A stretch of 35,856 bases of DNA. Source: CAZNLL01 sp964573885. Its GTDB lineage: Bacteria; Desulfobacterota; DSM-4660; Desulfatiglandales; Desulfatiglandaceae. Position 1 is the stretch's first letter, and each line of letters begins with the position of its first letter. Where the stretch lies: contig CAZNLL010000025.1 of assembly GCA_964573885.1 (NCBI GenBank), positions 1 to 35,856 on the forward strand, read 5' to 3'. A program made the position numbers and the translations under genes. Positions 31,665-35,856 of the stretch are shown in pieces. The notes under the pieces are model-generated. The model was given only the letters and a program-made list of their open reading frames with translations. It was not told the DNA's origin and did no database searches.

Positions 31665-32741
31665 CTACTCCGCACATTTCCGCAAAACCGCACCGGCGAT
31701 CCTGTCCAGGGGATAGACCTTGTCCACCCCGCCCAGCTTGATGGCCTCATGGGGCATGCCGAAGACGACCGACGTGGCCTCGTCCTGGGCTATGGTGTAA
31801 GCCCCGGCCTCCTTCATCTCGAGCATCCCCCTGGCCCCGTCGTCCCCCATGCCGGTCATGATGACCCCAACAACATTGGCGCCTGCGTACCGGGCCGCGG
31901 AGCGGAAGAGCACGTCCACCGAAGGGCGGTGCCGGCAGACCAGGGGGCCGTCCTTGACCTCCACGTGGTACCGGGCCCCGCTGCGCTTGAGCATGAGGTG
32001 CCGGTTCCCCGGCGCGATCAGGGCCCGGCCCCTGAGCACGCTGTCCCCGTCGGCCGCCTCCTTGACCTCGACCCGGCAGAGCCCGTTGAGCCTCTCTGAA
32101 AAGGCTCGGGTGAAATTTTCGGGCATGTGCTGGACGATCACGACGCCCGGGCTGTCCTGGGGGAGGGCCTCCAGAAATACCCGAAGGGCCTCGGTCCCGC
32201 CTGTCGAGGCGCCGACCATCACGATCTTCTCCGTGGTTCGGAGCACCTTTGTTGCGGGGACCTTTGCCATCACCGCGTCGGCCGTGAGTTTCTTTTCGAC
32301 GCGGAACGCGGTGCGGGCGCGTACCGGCTTGATTTTGGCCCTTGCCGCCGCCTTGACCGCATCGCAGATCCGGATTTTGGATTCCTTCAGGAACTGCCGA
32401 GTGCCCATCTTGGGCTTCTCGATGATGTCAACGGCCCCGTACTCCATGGCCCGCAGGGCGTTTTCGGACCCGCCTTCGGCCACGCTCGAGCAGATGACCA
32501 CCGGGATCGGGTGCTGGTTCATGATCTTCCGGAGAAAAGTGATCCCGTCCATGCGGGGCATCTCGATGTCCAGGGTGATGACGTCCGGGACGTCCTCTTT
32601 CATCTTGTTCGCAGCCATGTAGGGATCCGAGGCCACGGCCATAACCTCAATGTCCGGATCCGATGTGAGAATATCGGAGAGGGTCTGGCGGACGACGGAG
32701 GAGTCATCCACCACGAGGACCCTGGTCTTCTTGCAGTTCAT
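31665..32741 (-). CDS. cheB: Chemotaxis response regulator protein-glutamate methylesterase CheB
   Basis: CheB removes methyl groups from, and deamidates, receptor glutamates, and is activated by CheA through its receiver. The 358-aa protein has an N-terminal REC domain (VLVVDDSSVVRQTL, phospho-Asp in VITLDIEMPRMDG, then IEKP), a linker, and the CheB methylesterase domain. The catalytic triad is Ser in VGASTGGTEA, His in IVQHMPENFT and Asp in IMTGMGDDGARGM. The start may be this ATG or a GTG at 32750; AAAGGAG lies just upstream of both. cheR is next upstream after a gap holding the second 116-bp block and 7-base repeats. Confidence 0.95.
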   Translation of the reverse strand: MNCKKTRVLVVDDSSVVRQTLSDILTSDPDIEVMAVASDPYMAANKMKEDVPDVITLDIEMPRMDGITFLRKIMNQHPIPVVICSSVAEGGSENALRAMEYGAVDIIEKPKMGTRQFLKESKIRICDAVKAAARAKIKPVRARTAFRVEKKLTADAVMAKVPATKVLRTTEKIVMVGASTGGTEALRVFLEALPQDSPGVVIVQHMPENFTRAFSERLNGLCRVEVKEAADGDSVLRGRALIAPGNRHLMLKRSGARYHVEVKDGPLVCRHRPSVDVLFRSAARYAGANVVGVIMTGMGDDGARGMLEMKEAGAYTIAQDEATSVVFGMPHEAIKLGGVDKVYPLDRIAGAVLRKCAE

Positions 32742-32764
32742 CGTCTTCACATCTCCTTTAGGAA

Positions 32765-32785
32765 TGAAACTTGAAACTTGAAACT
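32765..32785. repeat. Tandem 7-base repeats upstream of cheB
   Basis: Three perfect TGAAACT units lie 15 bases before the cheB GTG start codon, directly abutting copy 2 of the 116-bp block. Confidence 0.85.
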
Positions 32786-32786
32786 G

Positions 32787-32902
32787 GAAGACAGGTGGAG
32801 AACAAGGGGGAATGTCCCCTGCCTCGTGCTCCTGACGAACGCATTCGGCTTCGGACCGAGTTCGTCCATGATTTCCCTAAGTTTCCAGTTTCAAGTTTCC
32901 AG
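32787..32902. repeat. 116-bp duplicated intergenic block, copy 2
   Basis: Same orientation and length as copy 1 at 31548-31663. It lies upstream of cheB, as copy 1 lies upstream of the YkgJ gene. A short frame on the minus strand in this copy is broken in copy 1, so the block is probably non-coding. Confidence 0.85.
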
Positions 32903-32927
32903 TTCCCCCTCTCTGCGGGATCTTCGA

Positions 32928-32956
32928 CCAGTTTCAAGCTTCCAGTTTCAAGTTTC
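32928..32956. repeat. Reverse-oriented 7-base repeats at the cheR end
   Basis: CAGTTTCAAGCTTCCAGTTT and a following CAAGTTTC are complement-strand units of the 7-base repeat. They run across the last codons and stop of cheR, encoding its tail RNLKLEA. Confidence 0.8.
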
Positions 32957-33824
32957 TATCCCCCCCTGGCTTCCTGTAACTCGCCACCGCCACCGCCTCG
33001 AACCGGTCGTTGATCCCGTGCAGGGTCTCGGAGTGCCCGATAAACAGGTACCCGCCCGGCACGAGCTGGGCGTAGAATTTTTCGAACAGCGCTTTCTGGG
33101 TCTCACGATCGAAGTAGATGATCACGTTGCGGCAGAAGATCATGTCCATCCGGGTCCTGATCCCGAAATCCCTGCCGTTGTTGAGGTTGATGCGCTGGAA
33201 CTGGACCCGGCTTCGAAGCTCCGGCGCCACGCGGCAGAACCCTTTCTGTGACCCCTTTCCCCGCATCAGGTAGCTGCGCTTCAACGCGGCCGGTACCGGC
33301 TCGACGGCGCTTTCGGGATAGATCCCTTTTTGGGCGATCTCCAGCATGAGGGTGGATATATCGGAGGCCAGGACGGAGAAATCCCCGGCGCGGTGCCTGG
33401 AGGCGAAGTCCGCCAGCACCATGGCGATGGTGTAGGGCTCTTCACCGCTCGAGCAGCCCGCGCTCCAGACATTGAGCCTACTGCCCGGTCTCCAGTTCCC
33501 GGATCCGACCATGCAGGGAAGGGCCTCTTTCATCAGAAAGTCGAAGTGCTTGGACTCCCGGAAAAAATCCGTCTTGTTGGTGGAGACGGCATCCAGCATG
33601 TGGACCCGTTCGCCGGTGCGGCCTTTCCCGCTCGTGACATATTCGTAATACGCCCCAAAGGAGTCCATGTCCAGGGCCCGCAGCCGCTTCCTGAGCCTGG
33701 AGGCCAACATGGTCTTTTTGGCCGGGACCAGGTTGATCCCGCATTCTTCGTAGATGAGGTCCCTGAACCGGCGAAAATCGCGATCCGGCATGGCAGTGTC
33801 TGTGTGATTTGCGTTTTCGTTCAT
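32934..33824 (-). CDS. cheR: Chemotaxis protein methyltransferase CheR
   Basis: CheR methylates receptor glutamates with S-adenosylmethionine. The 296-aa protein has the N-terminal helical domain (FRRFRDLIYEECGINLVPAK, RLRKRLRAL) and the SAM-binding domain: NVWSAGCSSGEEPYTIAM, then VLASDIS, then FCRNVIIYFDRETQKALFEK and GGYLFIGHSETL. The start at 33824 has AGGGA upstream; a longer frame begins inside the neighbouring repeat. The C-terminal residues NLKLEA come from the repeat sequence next to the stop. It sits just downstream of the diguanylate cyclase gene (50-base gap). Confidence 0.94.
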   Translation of the reverse strand: MNENANHTDTAMPDRDFRRFRDLIYEECGINLVPAKKTMLASRLRKRLRALDMDSFGAYYEYVTSGKGRTGERVHMLDAVSTNKTDFFRESKHFDFLMKEALPCMVGSGNWRPGSRLNVWSAGCSSGEEPYTIAMVLADFASRHRAGDFSVLASDISTLMLEIAQKGIYPESAVEPVPAALKRSYLMRGKGSQKGFCRVAPELRSRVQFQRINLNNGRDFGIRTRMDMIFCRNVIIYFDRETQKALFEKFYAQLVPGGYLFIGHSETLHGINDRFEAVAVASYRKPGGDRNLKLEA

Positions 33825-33841
33825 ACATTTCCCTGCCTTAT

Positions 33842-33860
33842 TGAAACTGGAAACTGGAAA
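33842..33860. repeat. Tandem 7-base repeats upstream of cheR
   Basis: TGAAACT, GGAAACT and a partial GGAAA lie between the cheR start codon and the stop of the diguanylate cyclase gene, filling most of the 50-base gap. Confidence 0.8.
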
Positions 33861-33874
33861 AGGGGCACAGTGAC

Positions 33875-35644
33875 TCATCCGACACCGGCCATCCTCCCAT
33901 CCAAGGTGTGTATCTTCCCTTCACCAACCAGGGTGTCGTAGAGGCAGACCTGATTTCTCCCGTGCTCTTTGGCATGGTAGAGGGCTTTGTCGGCCATCTC
34001 CACCAATCCCTCGGGAGTTGGAGCCGGGTGGACATTGTTGGAGGCGATGCCGAAGGAAATAGTCAATTTCAGAACCGAGGAATTGCAATGGAATTCCCTC
34101 CGGCCGACCATTCCCCTGAGTCGCTCGCAAACCGTCAGGGCGTAATCAGGCGGGTTTTCAGGCAGAATCATGGCAAACTCCTCACCCCCGTAACGGCACA
34201 CGATGTCGGAAGAACGAAGAAATGCCGTGAAAATCCGGGCCACTTCCGCCAGGACCAGGTCGCCGGCAGGATGTCCGTACGTGTCATTGATCCCCTTGAA
34301 GTGGTCCAGATCGGCCATGCAGACTGAAAGGTCGTTCCCGTATCTTTTGGCCCGGTCCCACTCGCGTTCCATGACCTCCGCAAAGTAGCGGCGATTGTAA
34401 AGCCCGGTCAGAGCGTCCCGGGTGGCCATTTCCGACATCCTCTCCGTGGCCAATCTCAACTCTCTTCTGAGACGGAACTTTTCAAGAGAGTTATTGATGC
34501 ATCTGGAAAGAGCGCTTTTGGTGAGGCTGTGTTTCGAAAGATAATCATAAGCGCCGGCCTGCAGCAACCGGGTGGCTACCGTTTCGTCCCCGACCCCCGT
34601 GATGATGGCCACGGGTATTTCCAGCCCCTCTTCTCTCATCTCATCAAAAAAAACAAAGGCATCCCCGTCCGGGAGCTGGTAATTTAGGAAAACGAGATCG
34701 TACCCGCCCTTTTTCAACTCCCCCATGGCTTCCATTTTCGTCAGGACGCGAAAAAGGCGGACGTTCGAATTATCACTCAAGTATCGGCGGATTTGCTCGA
34801 AATCCACATCAGTGTCTTCCACGTAAAGGAGGCGGACCTCCTGGTCCTGATCGATGATTGCGTCTTCGCCCAGGTTGGGCTCGGGCTCATCATGGCGCAG
34901 GCCCTGTATTTTTTTTACGATCTCGCCTATGCGCCGTCCGGACTCTTCGATGGCGCTGACATGCCGGGCCAGTTTTTGAGGATCTTCCTTGCCTAACCCC
35001 ATCAGTTCAATGTGCCCCAGGAGCGTCGTGAGCGGCTGGTTCAGCTCATGGGCCGTGGCTCCGGCCATCTGGAGAAGAACTTTGAGCCGCTCCTCTTCGA
35101 TTACCGACTTTTGCTGTTCCAGGATCTTCTGGTTCGCTTTTTTGAGCTCTTCATTGGAACGGGTCAGGTTGTCCAGTAACTTCGCCTCCACCATTTTGAG
35201 TTTGTTGGTGTCTTGATTCTTCTTTTCGAGCGCCATGATCAGCTCTTTACTCCCCAGGGTGTTTCGTGCTGCAACCCCGACCCGTGCAATAAGTTCCTCA
35301 TCGTTAAAGGGTTTAATGAGGTAATCGTCGGCTCCCGCGTTGAGACCCGCGACAACGTCTTTAAGCGATGATTTGACGGTAAGGAGGATAACGGCAACGC
35401 GTTCCTTGCTCTCACGAAGTGTCTGAAGCACCTCAAGCCCGCTTATTCCGGGCATGATAATATCGAGGAGCAACACATCGGGCCTGTATTCCTGGGCACA
35501 CCTGAGTCCACTCTCACCATCCGGCGCAGCAAGGACATCATACCCTGCCTTTTGGAGGATCTCTAAGATGTACTCCCTGACGGATTTGCTGTCATCCACC
35601 ACGAGGACCTTGGGCGTATTGTTTTGAACGGATGTTGTAGCCAT
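33875..35644 (-). CDS. Hybrid diguanylate cyclase: REC-coiled coil-HisKA(DHp)-REC-GGDEF
   Basis: This 589-aa cytoplasmic protein has, in order, a receiver domain (12-128; phospho-Asp D61 in LLLDIIMPG, K111), a coiled coil (about 130-190) and a HisKA/DHp motif MAGATAHELNQPLTTLLG with H199 but no HATPase domain after it. Next come a second receiver (270-390) whose Asp position is N321 in FLNYQLPDG, and a C-terminal GGDEF domain (405-575). The active loop is RYGGEEF, an accepted catalytic variant, and the product-inhibition I-site RSSD lies 5 residues before it. It should make c-di-GMP. AGGA precedes the ATG. It is upstream of cheR, hinting at a link between c-di-GMP and chemotaxis. Confidence 0.88.
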   Translation of the reverse strand: MATTSVQNNTPKVLVVDDSKSVREYILEILQKAGYDVLAAPDGESGLRCAQEYRPDVLLLDIIMPGISGLEVLQTLRESKERVAVILLTVKSSLKDVVAGLNAGADDYLIKPFNDEELIARVGVAARNTLGSKELIMALEKKNQDTNKLKMVEAKLLDNLTRSNEELKKANQKILEQQKSVIEEERLKVLLQMAGATAHELNQPLTTLLGHIELMGLGKEDPQKLARHVSAIEESGRRIGEIVKKIQGLRHDEPEPNLGEDAIIDQDQEVRLLYVEDTDVDFEQIRRYLSDNSNVRLFRVLTKMEAMGELKKGGYDLVFLNYQLPDGDAFVFFDEMREEGLEIPVAIITGVGDETVATRLLQAGAYDYLSKHSLTKSALSRCINNSLEKFRLRRELRLATERMSEMATRDALTGLYNRRYFAEVMEREWDRAKRYGNDLSVCMADLDHFKGINDTYGHPAGDLVLAEVARIFTAFLRSSDIVCRYGGEEFAMILPENPPDYALTVCERLRGMVGRREFHCNSSVLKLTISFGIASNNVHPAPTPEGLVEMADKALYHAKEHGRNQVCLYDTLVGEGKIHTLDGRMAGVG

Positions 35645-35661
35645 TTTTCCTATCCCCGTTT

Positions 35662-35710
35662 TGAAACTTGAAACCGGAAACTCGATACTTGAAACTCGAA
35701 ACTTGGCACT
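35662..35710. repeat. Tandem 7-base repeats upstream of the diguanylate cyclase
   Basis: Seven consecutive 7-base units start 18 bases upstream of the start codon: TGAAACT, TGAAACC, GGAAACT, CGATACT, TGAAACT, CGAAACT, TGGCACT. The remaining 140 bases to the window end hold no gene but have short internal echoes (CAACTACTCGAC twice, CAAGTCGT twice) and reverse-oriented units at 35832-35852. Confidence 0.85.
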
Positions 35711-35831
35711 CGACCACCAATTTGGTCAAGTCGTCAAGGCGTAGAGTTGGCAAGTCGTTGAGACGTCAAGTGGGCAAATTACTCTCAACTACTCGACCAA
35801 TCAACTACTCGACTATTTATCCACTCGAGCA

Positions 35832-35852
35832 ACTTTCCAGTTTCCAGTTTCC
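35832..35852. repeat. Reverse-oriented 7-base repeats at window end
   Basis: ACTTTCC, AGTTTCC and AGTTTCC run in tandem, the complement of the upstream units (GGAAACT). By analogy with the other gaps, the next gene probably ends just beyond the window. Confidence 0.75.
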
Positions 35853-35856
35853 AATT

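Noticed and set aside
32747..32869. A 40-codon leader peptide frame before cheB
   Set aside because: It runs through repeat block copy 2 and overlaps the cheB start, but copy 1 has lost the start codon and gained a stop, so it is not conserved.

Overview
The window looks like a piece of chromosome from a Gram-negative anaerobe of the Desulfobacterota (former Deltaproteobacteria). That placement is inference, not a measured affiliation. It rests on mid-range GC, twin PilT-type ATPases followed by a zinc-ribbon protein, a DUF3786 gene, an extra YchF-like GTPase, a divergent PaaK-like ligase with an ACT protein beside a molybdenum hydroxylase operon, and che genes with a diguanylate cyclase.

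Layout. 1-6.4 kb: the 3' part of a PilB/GspE secretion ATPase, then argC, a YchF-like GTPase and an Smr-domain protein on the minus strand, then a plus-strand run DUF3786-purE-tsaC. 6.4-13.2 kb: a minus-strand operon transcribed M24 peptidase, [2Fe-2S] subunit, FAD subunit, molybdopterin subunit, PaaK-like protein, ACT protein. 13.2-21.2 kb: nadA and a PanP-type aspartate decarboxylase (plus), trmJ, a 73-aa protein and an MFS transporter (minus), a lytic transglycosylase (plus), then panB-panE (minus). The PanP-like enzyme (beta-alanine), PanB and PanE (pantoate) together cover most of pantothenate synthesis. 21.2-21.5 kb: a gene-free stretch that appears to hold a terminator-ended, rod-shaped RNA on the minus strand, possibly 6S RNA or a panB leader. 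21.6-25.0 kb: a promoter followed by pilT, a second PilT/PilU-like ATPase, a zinc-ribbon pseudo-receiver and a small protein. 25.0-26.6 kb: a GHMP sugar kinase and a Nudix hydrolase (minus).

26.7-35.9 kb is different in texture. All genes are on the minus strand: a hybrid PAS histidine kinase, a GxxExxY (PD-(D/E)XK-like) protein, cheD, a two-domain YkgJ-type metal-cluster protein, cheB, cheR and a REC-DHp-REC-GGDEF diguanylate cyclase. The spaces between them are packed with repeats. Tandem 7-base units (NGAAACT and drifting variants of form NGNNNCT) sit just upstream of each gene from cheD to the cyclase, and the reverse complement sits near several gene ends. A 116-bp block is duplicated upstream of cheB and of the YkgJ gene. 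There is an 11-unit TTGAG microsatellite, and terminal inverted repeats frame the GxxExxY gene. A 54-base interleaved-palindrome insert lies in frame inside the receiver domain of the histidine kinase.

The che genes present (CheR, CheB, CheD) all modify receptors. No CheA, CheW or MCP is in view, so the core of the pathway lies outside the window. The signalling genes probably act with the type IV pilus ATPases or with a separate chemosensory array. No CRISPR array, tRNA or rRNA was recognised.
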